Positions 1 through 9,790 are shown, counted from the stretch's first letter. The stretch: 21,575 nt of DNA from Chara braunii (GCA_003427395.1 BFEA01000228.1:1950807-1972381), one strand, 5' to 3'. The notes: generated by a model from the sequence alone, not told the origin. Numbers and translations are program-made.

Positions 1-282
1 CAGGGAAGCAGTAAATTGGGCGAAAGGGGGTTGCTGATGGTCCTGAGGAGTTATTTAGACCTCTTCCTTCATGATGATCCCTTTATTGTTCGAAAAAGTG
101 ATAAAAGAAAACAAAGTAAAAAAGAGGACCCCGAAATTTCCCTTGATTCGCAGGCGGTGAGGTGTGGAAAACGCTAAAATAACTGGGCATTAACGACACG
201 AACCTTGCTCGTCATCGAGGGGGCCAGCACTCTGAATCTGGTCCAGATTCTTTACTTCCATTACAGCAATTATGCAGCAGTC

Positions 283-344
283 AAAAAGCTGCCAACTTAT
301 AAGTTATAACGAAAAAAAAAAAAAAAAAAAAAAAAAGCTGCCAA
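283..344. repeat. Poly(A) tract inside a 13-bp direct repeat
   Basis: A 25-base A run (312-336) is preceded by about 16 unique bases. The 13-mer AAAAAGCTGCCAA occurs exactly on both sides (283-295 and 332-344). This looks like a very short poly(A)-ended insertion with a target-site duplication. The second repeat overlaps the A run, so replication slippage is an alternative. Confidence 0.5.
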
Positions 345-438
345 ATTGGCACTAGACCAGAGGGGGGATGAACAGTGATGAAGCCAAGCCACTGAAAATT
401 CAGTTTGTCGTTTATGAGAAAATCGACAACTTCCAAAA

Positions 439-452
439 CCCTAAACCCTAAA
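439..452 (-). repeat. Interstitial telomere-type motif (CCCTAAA)2
   Basis: Two perfect plant-type telomere heptamers sit in non-telomeric DNA and read CCCTAAACCCTAAA on the plus strand. The motif also contains the plant telo-box core AAACCCTAA. Similar pairs occur at 3157-3170 and 16343-16356. Confidence 0.85.
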
Positions 453-905
453 CTACACTGGGAAGGAAATGAAAGCCCGCGATGACTATGGGGCTCGCTC
501 GACAGCTCAGCAAGCGTGCACAATGAAAATGCATTTTCTACTACAACATGTACAGATTGTCAGATACACCGCAAATATTTGTGTCTTCTGTGCATGTGGT
601 GAGCGGTGGAGCGTGGCCCTATTTCAAATCTACAGGTAAAGCTCACAAATCAGCAACAATAATCAGCCAGCCACAGAAAGAAATATAGAAAAACCCTGAA
701 AAACCAATCGGCTATCCACAGGAGACGGAGGCTTGTCACCGCACCACCACACTGGGAAGGATGAAAACCTGATGCCCGGGATACCCGGCCTGGGCATGGG
801 AATAAGTGGGTGTTTTTTTTTCCGTTTCACGATGGGGGGTTTCCGCAGATACCCAGAGGAGCCCAGATCCAGGCTCTTTTATTTTTTTGAGTGTTGGCTG
901 TCAAA
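453..905. other. Non-coding stretch, no recognisable gene
   Basis: Only short unconvincing reading frames are present, including a 70-codon frame at 733-945 that runs into a G homopolymer. I see no RNA gene, transposon end or conserved domain. Confidence 0.5.
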
Positions 906-983
906 GGGGGGGGGTGGGGGGGGAGGGGAAGGGAGGTATAAATAAATTGGTTTTAAAGGGGCTAAGGGGGTTCAAAGGGGGGT
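906..983 (+). repeat. G-rich tract, G-quadruplex candidate
   Basis: G9-T-G8-A-G4-AA-GGG-A-GG (906-935) is followed by further G runs of four to six bases up to about 983. There are more than four runs of three or more Gs with short loops, so the plus strand could fold as a G-quadruplex. It lies just downstream, in SINE orientation, of the A-rich tail of the minus-strand SINE copy. Confidence 0.6.
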
Positions 984-1000
984 GACTTAGTCTAATTCTG

Positions 1001-1447
1001 TTTTTTTTTTTTTGAAAAAGGAATACAGCTGTCTTCTCCTCTTACAGGGGACAGTTGTATTTTTTACCTACCCTATTTTCTTCTCTTACCTCGCTCTAGC
1101 TACATGTATCTATACGTCCCCCGCAAGCCCTCTGCCAAGCTGACTATGGAACAGGATGCGACCACGGACCTATGGAAGCGGGGACGAGAATTAAATTCAC
1201 TAGGCGGAGCCAAGCTATCCTAAGGTTATGGGTCTACGCCTACCTCTCTCTCTGCTCTATGCGGGGAGCAGTACCCAAGCTCCTAACAACCGGCGCGGGC
1301 TGGAAAGAACCATTTACTTCCACAACCAGCCAGGAGGCCCAAGCCAGAAGCCACCGCTGGTGAACCCGAAGCATACCCCGAGGAGGCCGGGGGGATCGAA
1401 AGGATGATGACGTTGGGCATCGAACCCACGACCTTCTTTTTTTTATC
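1001..1447 (-). mobile_element. tRNA-derived SINE, copy A (5'-truncated head)
   Basis: Read on the minus strand, this starts with a pol III B box (GGTTCGATGCC, 1426-1416) followed by a body that aligns with copy B at 14242-14732. Shared blocks include CTTTCCAGCCC, GTTAGGAGCTTG (around 1279-1290), CTGCTCCCCG, GTAGACCC(A/G)TAACCTTAGG and GAAGAAAATAGGGTAGGT (around 1066-1083). The copy ends in TTTTTCAAAA leading into 13 As (plus-strand T run 1001-1013). No A box lies 44 bases before the B box; the sequence there is unrelated and A-rich, so the tRNA head is truncated or replaced. A weak target-site duplication is possible: TCTAATTCTG (991-1000) against TTCAATTCTG (1448-1457). No protein is encoded, as expected for a SINE mobilised by LINE machinery. 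Confidence 0.75.
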
Positions 1448-2190
1448 TTCAATTCTGTGAAGAATTCTGATGTGACCCTCGGCCAAAAGCCATTTGTATT
1501 GCAATTCCACAAACTTTTTTTTTTCCCCGGATTCTTTTAAAATCATGTCCAAATTCTTTTGCGTTGGGACTGCCCAGAACCCTGCCCAGGGGCGAACCCC
1601 GGCTGAGCACCTGGGTGTCTGTCGGGGCAAAAGTTCGGTGACCCGGCGCACGGAAAAACAGCCTACCGTCTTCACCCGGATAGAACGCCCGGTCATTATA
1701 ACTGTATTTGGCACAACTTTCGGTCCAGATGGTAGTCTTTCCTCCATAACATTCAGTGTGAAGCGGTTTTCCAAAGGGACACTGGGCGCAGCTTCCGGCT
1801 TTAAAGGGGCGTCCTAGCTCCGGTGGTCTATTTCTGACATTTCACTCTGGTGGTCTGAGGGGGACCTTCCAAATACAGCCCATATTAGTCATGTAGACTT
1901 TTTGCCAAAGGAACAGTTCAGGCAAGGGAAAAGCAGCAGGGGGTGGGTCAGTAGTACATCCTTCCTCACACAGGAAGTCAATCAAGCAGCAGGGGTGGAG
2001 CGCCAGTCTCAGGGCCCCTTGACTATAACAAGATGGCAGCGTTGTGCGTCTCGTGGGTATTATAAGGGACACTGGACCTGTTTCCACTTTTTATTATGAA
2101 TATAATAACCTAGGCTACCAGTCGGGCCGCACGGTTCACCTTGTTTGCCCGGGTGGCCCGGCCATGCAAGGACCAAAGAAGGCCCCAGCC
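1448..2190. other. Non-coding stretch; one segment resembles 2288-2332
   Basis: No convincing gene is present. Opposing frames of about 100-160 codons overlap around 1494-1817 and lack any recognisable domain. The reverse complement of 1448-1490 resembles 2288-2332 on the plus strand, with a shared exact AGGGTCACAT and CTTTTG. This may be an old duplicated element end. Confidence 0.4.
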
Positions 2191-2259
2191 AAAAAAAGGG
2201 AAAAAAAGAATCAAAAAAATATGGGGGGAAAAAAAAATCAAAAAAATATGGGGAAAAAA
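2191..2259 (+). repeat. A-rich tandem repeat of ~25-28 bp
   Basis: Two adjacent units (2201-2228 and 2229-2253) share the pattern A(7-9), ATC, A7, TATGGGG. Partial A-run units sit on both sides. The lysine-rich frame across it is a by-product of the repeat. Confidence 0.75.
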
Positions 2260-2410
2260 GACGTTATGCAGAAAAACAAACCGCACTACTTTTGCCTCAG
2301 GGTCACATTGAAACTCTTTATCAAATTTAAAAATATAATAAACGTAACTGCCCGGTAAACAGTCGGCAGTGAGGGAGAAGACAACAACAAATGAGAGGCT
2401 GTGAGAAACT

Positions 2411-2440
2411 GTTTCGTCGGAGTTTCACCGACTCATCAGG
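2411..2440 (-). ncRNA. Hammerhead-ribozyme-like catalytic core
   Basis: On the minus strand the order is CTGATGA (2439-2433), a perfect 5-bp hairpin GTCGG/CCGAC with a 7-base loop (2432-2416), then GAAA (2415-2412) and C (2411). This is the box 1, stem II, box 2 arrangement of the hammerhead ribozyme, including the expected G-C pair closing stem II. Stems I and III are less certain. CAGTT after GAAA can pair with GACTG next to a GTT triplet at 2360-2358, and AAACTC before CTGATGA can pair with GAGTTT at 2316-2311, but the two choices are not compatible with one clean cleavage site. It may be a decayed or unusual motif. Hammerheads in eukaryotic genomes are known from Penelope-like elements and retrozymes; no such element is otherwise visible here. 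Confidence 0.5.
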
Positions 2441-2459
2441 AGTTTTTAAATTCTTTTCA

Positions 2460-2471
2460 GCCCGGCCGGGC
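2460..2471. repeat. Perfect 12-bp GC palindrome
   Basis: GCCCGGCCGGGC is self-complementary and lies 20 bp from the hammerhead-like core. On the minus strand TGCCCGG, overlapping it, could pair with CCGGGCA around 2355-2349. Confidence 0.6.
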
Positions 2472-3156
2472 ACGTGGTCCCCGGCCACTCTGGTAGCCTA
2501 GAATATAACATTTAACAAACAAACAACGTTGGAGAAGATCCAGAAAGGAATACGAGGAAGGATAAGGTCACACCACCTTTCCTCCAACGCCCATCTTCGT
2601 GCAATCAATCATATCACCTGATGATGCCACGTGCCAACACTCTGTCAGTTGCTGCTTTCATGCAGACAGCAAACAAAAATGAAGTGATGTGCAATGATGA
2701 CGACACACTCAACACTTGTCACTGTTGATGAACAAACAGGGAAAGGCAATGTGCGGAGGCGGAAAAAAGCTTAGTTATGCAGACCACTGCCTTGGAATGC
2801 ACTCCTCGAATGATCTAGCAAAGCAGTAAACTTGCACGCACATCAATACATGGGAAACTGATCCGCACAACCCAGCAAATTACACGAAGTCAAATGACAA
2901 CCGCTTGTCGGCAATTATGTTATGTATGGCCCTTGCTCCACTACACAACAGTCTGCATGTGAACAAGTCCAGCATTTTGAATGTACTGGGTCCAGAAAAG
3001 CATCCACATGAGTGTAGAGTGTTGTGCAGTGGATCGATGCCCTATAGCTGCAGAAATCCACCCACCCAAATGCCTAACGACAAGACTGGTAGGGGTGGGT
3101 TCGGTTAGCCACTCACCCATAGAAAGAACGCACACGCACACCTACCCACCTATAGG
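2472..3156. other. Non-coding stretch, nothing recognised
   Basis: AT-balanced sequence with short unsupported reading frames only. I see no splice-consistent coding, RNA gene or repeat apart from the telomere motif at its right edge. Confidence 0.45.
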
Positions 3157-3170
3157 TTTAGGGTTTAGGG
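3157..3170 (+). repeat. Interstitial telomere-type motif (TTTAGGG)2
   Basis: Two perfect plant telomere heptamers, here G-rich on the plus strand, the opposite orientation to those at 439 and 16343. A GCATGCATGC element follows at 3187. Confidence 0.85.
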
Positions 3171-3186
3171 AATTGTATACACAACA

Positions 3187-3556
3187 GCATGCATGCAAAA
3201 TTGAAAATTCCATACAGCAAACCAAGCCCTTCGGGACATGCATTAAAATTGGAACGATACAGAGAAAGAACATTAGTGAGGCCCCTGCGCAAGGACGACA
3301 CCCATAGATCGAGAAATGGTCCAAACTTTTACAGAAATCTGTGAGCCATTCGCTATCTTGAATGCACATAGCGCCCAAGGCCTCTGCCAAGGACACGTCC
3401 ACATGAGCATCATCCCCCAAAAAAAAGGACAAAGGGGGGCAAACAGCAAACCAAAACATGGCCAAACAGTACACATACACACATTGCATGCAAACAACGA
3501 CAACAACAAACATGCATTGCATGCAAACAACAACAACACAACAGCATGCATGCATG

Positions 3557-3603
<47 letters not shown>

Positions 3604-3626
3604 GAGAACAACATGCATGCATGCAA
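3187..3626 (+). repeat. Dispersed TGCATGCA repeats with a 45-base poly(A)
   Basis: GCATGCATGC-type elements occur at 3187-3196, about 3487, about 3518, 3544-3556 and 3612-3624. The 3181-3203 segment (ACA-GCATGCATGCAA-AATTG) is echoed at 3607-3630, and two imperfect units of about 34 bp (CATTGCATGCAAACAAC...) run from 3482 to 3550. A run of 45 As (3557-3601) splits two CATGCATG blocks. CATGCATG is also the plant RY motif bound by B3-domain factors, but no gene start is evident, so repeat origin is more likely than regulation. Confidence 0.6.
3364..3397 (+). repeat. 34-bp segment repeated at the window end
   Basis: These 34 bases are identical to 21542-21575, which directly follows the second mate-pair adaptor. 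The repeat is best read as the other end of the same circularised fragment, not as a biological duplication. Confidence 0.85.
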
Positions 3627-3760
3627 GATTGGCCCAGTGCAATCTGGCTAGATCAACAAACGTAACACATACGTCCGTACATGTCTAGCTACCTTCATCT
3701 CAAACCCTGTCAAGAGAAACACCTCTACCAACCCTTGTCATTACCCAACCCTCTCCCTAG

Positions 3761-4851
3761 TGTGAGGAATGAGCCCTCGCAGGGCCCTTGTCAAGCATGC
3801 ACATGTTCTGGGCAGAGGCCCCCAGCAAGCCAAGTGCCCGCCCTAAGTGAATGCGGGCCTGAATATTCACTAAAGGCCAAAATTCAACATTTTGCATATG
3901 TGGGTACTCAGGATTTTGCAGCCCACCAGTTGGTCGAGTGGACGCGTGAACCTCCCCTAAGCTGCGTCGTACAGTTTGGCCCAGGCCTTGGCAGTTGCGC
4001 CTGGGCACATACACACAATACAGGGCCGATACATCACGAAGTGGCCACAGGCCTGCGCAAAAGCAGCACTGTAGATGTACATACCCCGGGTCCTGTGCAA
4101 ATTCAGCAAACGGCCCAAGTCTGGAGACTCAGGCCGTGCCCAACTGTAAAGGGCCCAGGCCCTCAACTGTAGCACCGGGTCTGGGCGCAGGCACTGGGGC
4201 CCAACCGAAAGCTACTGGAAGCTTCCAGCCATGCCACACGCAGCCAAGCAGAGGCTGCCACTTCCATATAGGAAGGAAGGCAGCCAGGGTCAGGCATTCT
4301 GGCCCACGCAGGCAACGCGGTCACGCTTCTGCGTTAGAGGCTGCATTCTGCATTGCGACCAGGGCGCTTGCGGGGCGCATGAGAGGTGAGAGGGGCGCTG
4401 CTGGGCAGCGGGGCGCTAGCAGCCATAGCCGGGCTGCAGGATGCTAGGGGGTAAGAGGGCAATTCGGTGGTCTTCAGGAAGGAGGCGAGTGTGGGTGGAT
4501 AGGGTCTGATGAGGGGAGACGAGATACATACGTGGTACATGAGAGAGGTCGGCTATGGTGTTGACGTCATGTATATTGGTCTTCGAGAGTCGAAGTGAGC
4601 CTGTTCCGAGAATGCTGATGTAGGTAGGATAGTCGAGTAGTGTAGGCTGGACGCTGGGCGCCAGACAGAGAGGAGCAACTTTGGATACTGTGTTGGTGTG
4701 GCCTGAGGGCTCGAAAATTGGCTCATTAGTTCATCTTATTTGGATGGAATCTTAGTGCATTTGTGTGCTCTGCTTGTACACGACTACTTGGACATCTGTG
4801 TGATTTCGCAACTTGGCTTTCTGTATATCGTTCCCACTCATATTCCTTGCA
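3761..4851 (+). repeat. 5' LTR (about 1,091 bp)
   Basis: It starts TGTGAGG and ends CTTGCA, giving the canonical TG...CA ends. Positions 3761-4690 align with 11361-12273. The right end is set by the primer binding site three bases later. A short hairpin in the interior, CGCTG-N5-CAGCG (4396-4410), is kept in the other LTR although its loop differs. About 26 bp near 4010-4037 are absent from the 3' copy. I could not place the U3/R/U5 boundaries or a clear TATA box. Confidence 0.9.
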
Positions 4852-4854
4852 ATT

Positions 4855-4869
4855 TGGTATCGGAGCTAG
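4855..4869 (+). promoter_or_regulatory. Primer binding site, initiator Met tRNA type
   Basis: TGGTATCGGAGCTAG begins three bases after the LTR. It resembles the TGGTATCAGAGC complement of the plant initiator Met tRNA 3' end, with one mismatch in the first 12 bases. It would prime minus-strand cDNA synthesis. Confidence 0.8.
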
Positions 4870-6089
4870 TTCCAGATCGCCACTTACCTGGCACTGGCAA
4901 CATTGTTACTTGGTGTGCTGACGCTGCTTCTGTGCAGTAGGATACTCTTTGGCGCTAGGTTGATATGGCGTGGCCCAGGTAGAGGGGCCGGCCGCTGGAA
5001 GGCTGTGGCGACAGAGTGGGAGCTGTGGCGACAGCGGATGTATGTATGATGATGAGAGCATGCTGATGTGGCATTTTGGCTGAGGTGGCACTGCATTGCG
5101 TTGTAGGTGGTACCAAAGCTACAACCGGTCATCGAAATGCATATCGGCTCAATTGGTGAGAAATCTGTGCTTGGGGGCAGCTATGTCCAGGTACGTTGTT
5201 CCTTTACGCTATCTACCCTCTCAATCTCTTCTTCGTGTGAGAAGGTGAGTCCAACCTTGAGTGTCCTCTCTTTTGTGTGAGGAGTCGTGAGCGCTCTACC
5301 TTGAGAGATGACATTCTTCTCGGTGGCGCATCTGGCAGGAGAGGGCGGTGCCTCTGAAGGGCCCTGGTCGAAGCACGGGTCACAGTCACCATGCCAACCC
5401 ATGGGACTAGTACACGCACGCCATGCTGCTTCGTCCTTTGAGGCTCTTTGCTGCGCTGATAGAAGGGGTGTGCAGACTGACCAGTCCTTTGCAGACGCTA
5501 TCCAGACCGTCTATAAATATTTATGGCGGGCGTCTGATCTGTCCACGGGCTGTGATCGCCGTCCTGATTGCGACGTTAAATAATTCCTGAGGACCTTGGG
5601 GGCTGTCTTTAAACTGCCTCTTGATCAGCCAGATCAGTCAGACGTAAGGCTCAATGATGGCTACAGGCACATTGGATACAGGGGAGGAAGATTCCAATTG
5701 GGACAAACACATATTTACCCATCGTGCATGCATCTGCTCACATAGTTTATTTTTATTTTGATTAGTTGGTAGTTTATTTTTATTTTGATTAGTTGGTTGA
5801 CAGACTGCTAATACCTCACAGACAGCCTAGACTAGAACTGTAGTGTTCTACCATAACCAGTTCTCTTTGAAGCTGCTGTAAGAGAACTAATCAAATAGAT
5901 TTAGATTGTGTACAGTTTGTGTGAATGCTGTTGATACCACTTGAACAGTAGCCTAGGTGACTTGTCGGATATTATTTTCATTTATTTATTTTTAGGACCG
6001 GTCAGACGCATGCTGCGGTAGGTTCCAGAGTGGACTCTAGAGCAGACAGTGTCTGCCTAGCCGATAGTGGATCAGAAGGTGGTGAATGT
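4870..6089 (+). other. Retrotransposon leader with possible intron
   Basis: About 1.2 kb separate the primer binding site from the first ATG of gag. No domain-like reading frame is present; a 91-codon frame at 5308-5583 is unsupported. A donor-like GAC|GTAAGG (GT at 5644) and a T-rich acceptor-like TTTATTTATTTTTAG (AG at 5994-5995) could bound an intron of about 352 bases. The gag frame is open from 5961, just upstream of that acceptor, so the true amino end may lie before the ATG at 6090. Confidence 0.4.
5743..5796 (+). repeat. Perfect 27-bp tandem duplication
   Basis: The unit TAGTTTATTTTTATTTTGAT followed by TAGTTGG occurs twice in direct succession (5743-5769 and 5770-5796) with no mismatch, inside the leader. 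Confidence 0.95.
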
Positions 6090-7743
6090 ATGGCTGACGA
6101 TAGAAGGCACACTAGGCGTGATTCGCTTAGAATACCTGCAGCGTTCCAGGTTCTGCTACCAGGAGAAGAAAGAAGGCTAAGGGCCAAAGCAAGGGCCCGT
6201 AATCTTGAGATTGCCAGGGAAGCAGCGGCAGCTGTAGAGAGGACCTTAGCGGCAGCAGAGGCTAGCGCAGTAGCAATGGCTACCTCTGCAGCAACATCTG
6301 CAGCAACCTCGTCTGGTCAGCAGACCAGCTCGCAGTCCATCTCCAGTATGTCAGGGGCTGGCACTAGTCAGATGGCTGGCTCGCAGTTCAGCTCGCCGCC
6401 TCCACTCACCAGGGAGCAGATAGAGCTCCAGCAAGTAGAGAGGATCCGCTTAAGGCTAGGGGATGAACTTAAAAAGGCTACTCAAATAGAGAATGAGATT
6501 AGGAACAGAAGTCTCAGACTCGAGGGAAGAGAGGCAGACAAGGCTGTGTTAGAGGGGTTAGATGACTCGGCCCTTGAAAACAAGACAAGGATTCTCAAGG
6601 CGAGCATCCTGTCCATGCACGCATACATGGACAGTAAACTGGACGCTATCCAGGACACCCTGGACCAGACCCTGAATGCCATGCACAGGCCAGGAGTCAG
6701 GACAGCAGTTTTGCCATCGCTGCCATTCTCAGCGATGACAGGCCCGTATCCGCCTCAGTCTGGTACCACACCAAGCGGTACTTCAGGAGCAGCTTTATCT
6801 CAGACTTTTGCTTCTTCATCTTCTGGTCCAGCGGCAGGTGCTACACCTCAGCCGGCGCCTGTCTCACCAGTGCGACAGCAGCAACCATGGTACCCCAAAA
6901 CCCCATTGAAACAACCCTCCACCTTCTCAGGTGATAAGAAAGAGGAGGCTCTCGACACCTGGTTGAGAACGGTTCCAGTGTGGGTAAGGACGAAGAGGAG
7001 CGCGATGGCACAACCCATAGCAGGCACAGATTGCCACTGATGGGTTGCTGAAACTTGATGCTAAAAAGTATAAGTCCATGAGTGAACTCACCTCTATCGT
7101 AGAGCATTTGATTGTCGTCCCTAGCGTACAATATAATCCACAGGTCTTGTTGACCATGTTCTTGAGGTGTCTTCCCACAGACATCAAGAACTTGCTTGCC
7201 AGTGAGGCTTGGCTAGATTATCACACGTTTGAGACCTTTAGCAAAAAGGCCTTAGCCTTAAGGCTATGCTAGGAGGTGCTCAGACACCCTCTACGGACGG
7301 AAGGAAGAAGAAGAGTGCACAAGAGTGACAAAAGAAGGGTAGTCGATTGATGATGGTTGATTCCGAAGGGAATCAAACTGAGATCGGTGATGTGTTTGAT
7401 CTTGTGGACGTTACAGAGTTTGACAGCGAGGATAGCGTTGAGGGTAGCAACCTCGCTGCAGTAGTAAAAGGAAAGGCAGGTGGCCGCAGCAAGGGCGGTC
7501 AACAGAGGAGTCAGCGGCAAACCCCCAACCCGAACAAGATAGTGGCTTGGGTTCATTCGGGTTTGGATCAAGATGTGTGGCGGGACCGTTACACACAGGG
7601 TGCTTGCATTTAACTGCAGCGAGTATGGCCATCAGCAGTTCAAATGCAAGAATGCGAAGGTCTCGCAGAAAATACCACCAAAAGGTGGGTTTCCTTCTTC
7701 CCAAAGTGGTGCCTCTACGAGTTCCGACTCCGGAAACACATAG
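6090..7743 (+). pseudogene. gag: gag (capsid/nucleocapsid), broken
   Basis: Gag packages the element RNA in a cytoplasmic particle. The first frame runs from the ATG at 6090 to 7040; it is also open upstream to 5961. It has an Ala/Ser-rich amino part and a coiled-coil-like stretch (about 6410-6690), then the conserved LDTWLRTVPVWVRTKR around 6949-6996. There the reading frame jumps, with an apparent internal deletion near 6997 that removes the middle of the capsid domain. The next frame contains RWHNP, a TAG at 7018-7020, then a conserved capsid end (about 7045-7255, with LTMFLRCLPTDIKNLLASE). A small indel near 7250 and a TGA at 7326-7328 follow. A CX2CX4HX4C zinc knuckle is encoded at 7605-7647 but split by one extra T near 7611, which creates a TAA. 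The final stop in that frame is TAG 7741. Confidence 0.85.
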
Positions 7744-8353
7744 GGCCAGTAGAAGTTGTAGCTTTTTCTACTCGTGTTGAAGCGGGTGATGTACCCTCCC
7801 CATTTCAAGAGTTGGCCGAAGCTATTGACTCCTTAGTCACCCCGCAGACGCATCCTGACCCAACGATACTTTGTTTGTTGGATGTGTATGAGGCCTTAGA
7901 GGACCTACAAGTGAGTGGTCGAGAAGGGACCCTCGTGAGTTCTGGGTGGCACTAAGTTGAGGTCCTAGAGGAGAGCACTTCGTTGTGGAAGTTGGTGTAG
8001 GTGATCGCAAGTGCAGTGCCTTCGTAGACATCGGCTCCACGCGAAATTTCATGAGTTACAACTGCGTTGAGAGACTGCGCCTACAGGACCGGGTGCAGCG
8101 CCTGAGTAGACCGGTAGCATCTACTTTGGCCAGCAAAGAGCGCATGTTGGTGGAGGACTACATCAAGGACGTGGTCTTCACTTTCTCCTATGCAGGAGGA
8201 GAACTCAATCATAAGATCTCGTTCCTGGTTAGTGACGACGAACCATTTAGCATGTTGTTAGGTATGTACTACCATCAGGTTGCGAAGCCCCAATTTGACT
8301 GGGACAAGAAAGCGTTAACGCATAAGGTCCCTATTGGGAGGACCGTTAGCTAA
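7744..8353 (+). pseudogene. pol: Aspartic protease region of pol, broken
   Basis: The retropepsin-type protease cleaves the element's own polyprotein. The linker frame around 7744-7955 ends at TAA 7953; the next frame is open from 7961 to 8353. The active-site segment reads F-V-D-I-G-S-T-R-N-F with the triad at 8027-8035: D-I-G in place of the family's D-S/T-G, so the catalytic loop is altered. The carboxyl part has the hydrophobic segment before MLLGM...FDWD, typical of gypsy proteases, where a short M/L-L-G-M motif precedes the start of RT. Confidence 0.75.
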
Positions 8354-8433
8354 GTATAAAGCTAGTAGGTTAATTGCCTCCTACCGGTGTCTGTGTGTCA
8401 ACCTTCTTTCAAAACCAACAGGAAGGTATGTAA

Positions 8434-9343
8434 TTGGTCTTTGTCTCTGCCAAAGGGGAGGCCGTTAAATCACCCCCAGGGATAAAGAGTGTCGTCGCTA
8501 AGTACCCTGATCCGTTCAAGGACCCCACATGTGTCGTAGACATGGAGGTTGTCCATGCCATAGAGATCATCCCTGGGAGCAAGATACCCAAGGGGAGAAT
8601 CTACAGGATGGCTCCGGCCGAGTTGGACACGCTCCGTCGGGAACTGAAAGAGCTCACAACAAAGGGTTGGATACGACTTAGCATCTCCCCCTTCGGCTCC
8701 CCAGTTCTATCTGTACCGAAGAAGGGGGGATCACTAAGAATGTGCATTGACTATAGGGGCCTCATTGACATCACCGTTAAGAACGCAGAGCCCCTACCGC
8801 GCATCGATGACCTATTGGATAGGGTGCAGGGATATAAGTACTTCACCAAGATGGACTTGAAGACCGGAAGATCAGCACAAAACCGCATTTCAGACCAGGT
8901 ACGGTCTGTATGAGTTTGTGGCGATGCCCTTTGGCCTTTGCAATGCGTCGGGTAATTCCACGCCATGAATAGGATCTTTCACGACTGCTCGGATAAGTTT
9001 ATCGTACCTCAACGACATTCTTATCTTCAGTAGGACTGTCGAGGAGCATGCTCGGCATGTAGACGAAGTCCTTTCTCTCCTCCGGCAGCACAAGTATAGG
9101 ATAAATTTAGAGAAATGTGAGTTTGGTCACACTAAAATCTTGTACTTGGGTCATGAAGTATCCACAAAAGGGATTAGACTTGAAGATGCGACGGTGGCTA
9201 GCATTTAGAGACTGGCCACAACCCCAATCTGTGACTGAGGTCAGATCTTTCTTGGGGACGAGTGGTTATTACCGCAATTTTGTACCGAACTATAGTACGA
9301 TTGCATCTCCCTTGACTGATCTCACGCGCTTTGACACTCCCCA
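8434..9343 (+). pseudogene. pol: Reverse transcriptase region of pol, broken
   Basis: RT copies the element RNA into cDNA. Fingers/palm motifs are clear: PKGRIYRM, SPFGSPVL.VPKKGGSLRMCIDYRGL, the first catalytic Asp in FTKMDLK (8854-8856), and MPFGLCNA (8924-8947). Between the last two, a small deletion near 8868 removes residues after DLKTG and shifts the frame. A stop and indel follow near 8952. The YxDD motif reads Y-L-N-D (9005-9016): one catalytic Asp is Asn. A further 1-base change near 9210 puts a TAG in frame. The thumb/connection segment with RSFLGTSGYYRNFV lies near 9244-9285. The region is inactive on several independent grounds. Confidence 0.88.
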
Positions 9344-9346
9344 GAA

Positions 9347-9790
9347 ATGCAGCGACGTGAGGCTGCTTTCAAAAGATTGAAGCATGCACTTACACATCAT
9401 GAGGTTCTCATGGTTCCCGATCCTCAAAGGCCATTTGTAGTGACCACTGACGCAAGCCAATATGGCACTGGCGCAGTGTTTGCTCAGCAGGAAGGGAACA
9501 AGTTAAGGACGATCGAGTACATGAGCAACCATCCAAGAAAATTGGCAAAGCCCACCCATGAAAGGGAACTCCACGCCCTCTACAAGGCACTTGTCCACTG
9601 GAGGCACTATTTCTTGGGACGGTTATTCTATTTGAGGACTGACCATCAAACACTCAAGTGGATCAAGACAACCTGTTCTCTCTTATGTACTCAAACGTTG
9701 GATTAAAGTCATAGATCAGTATGACTTCAAGCTAGATTACATGAAAGGAGAGTATAAAAAGGTTGCTAATGCATTGTCACGTAGGGCAGA
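9347..9790 (+). pseudogene. pol: RNase H region of pol, broken
   Basis: RNase H removes the RNA strand during cDNA synthesis. The frame 9347-9706 has the family's D...E...D residues: Asp in VTTDASQYGTGAVFAQQEG (9449-9451), Glu in HERELHAL (9560 or 9566), and Asp in RTDHQTLKW (9641-9643). The frame is lost near 9675, and the conserved tail (QYDF.LDYMKGEYKKVANALSRR) continues in another frame to about 9790. The residues of the active site look intact; the damage is to the frame. Confidence 0.85.

Noticed and set aside
1283-1774. 163-codon minus-strand frame and the 107-codon plus-strand frame opposite
   Set aside because: Most of the minus frame lies across SINE copy A and unrelated flank, neither has a recognisable domain, and the two overlap.
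3142-3651. Phe-rich or Lys-rich frames
   Set aside because: They are driven by the 45-base poly(A) run and CATGCATG repeats.
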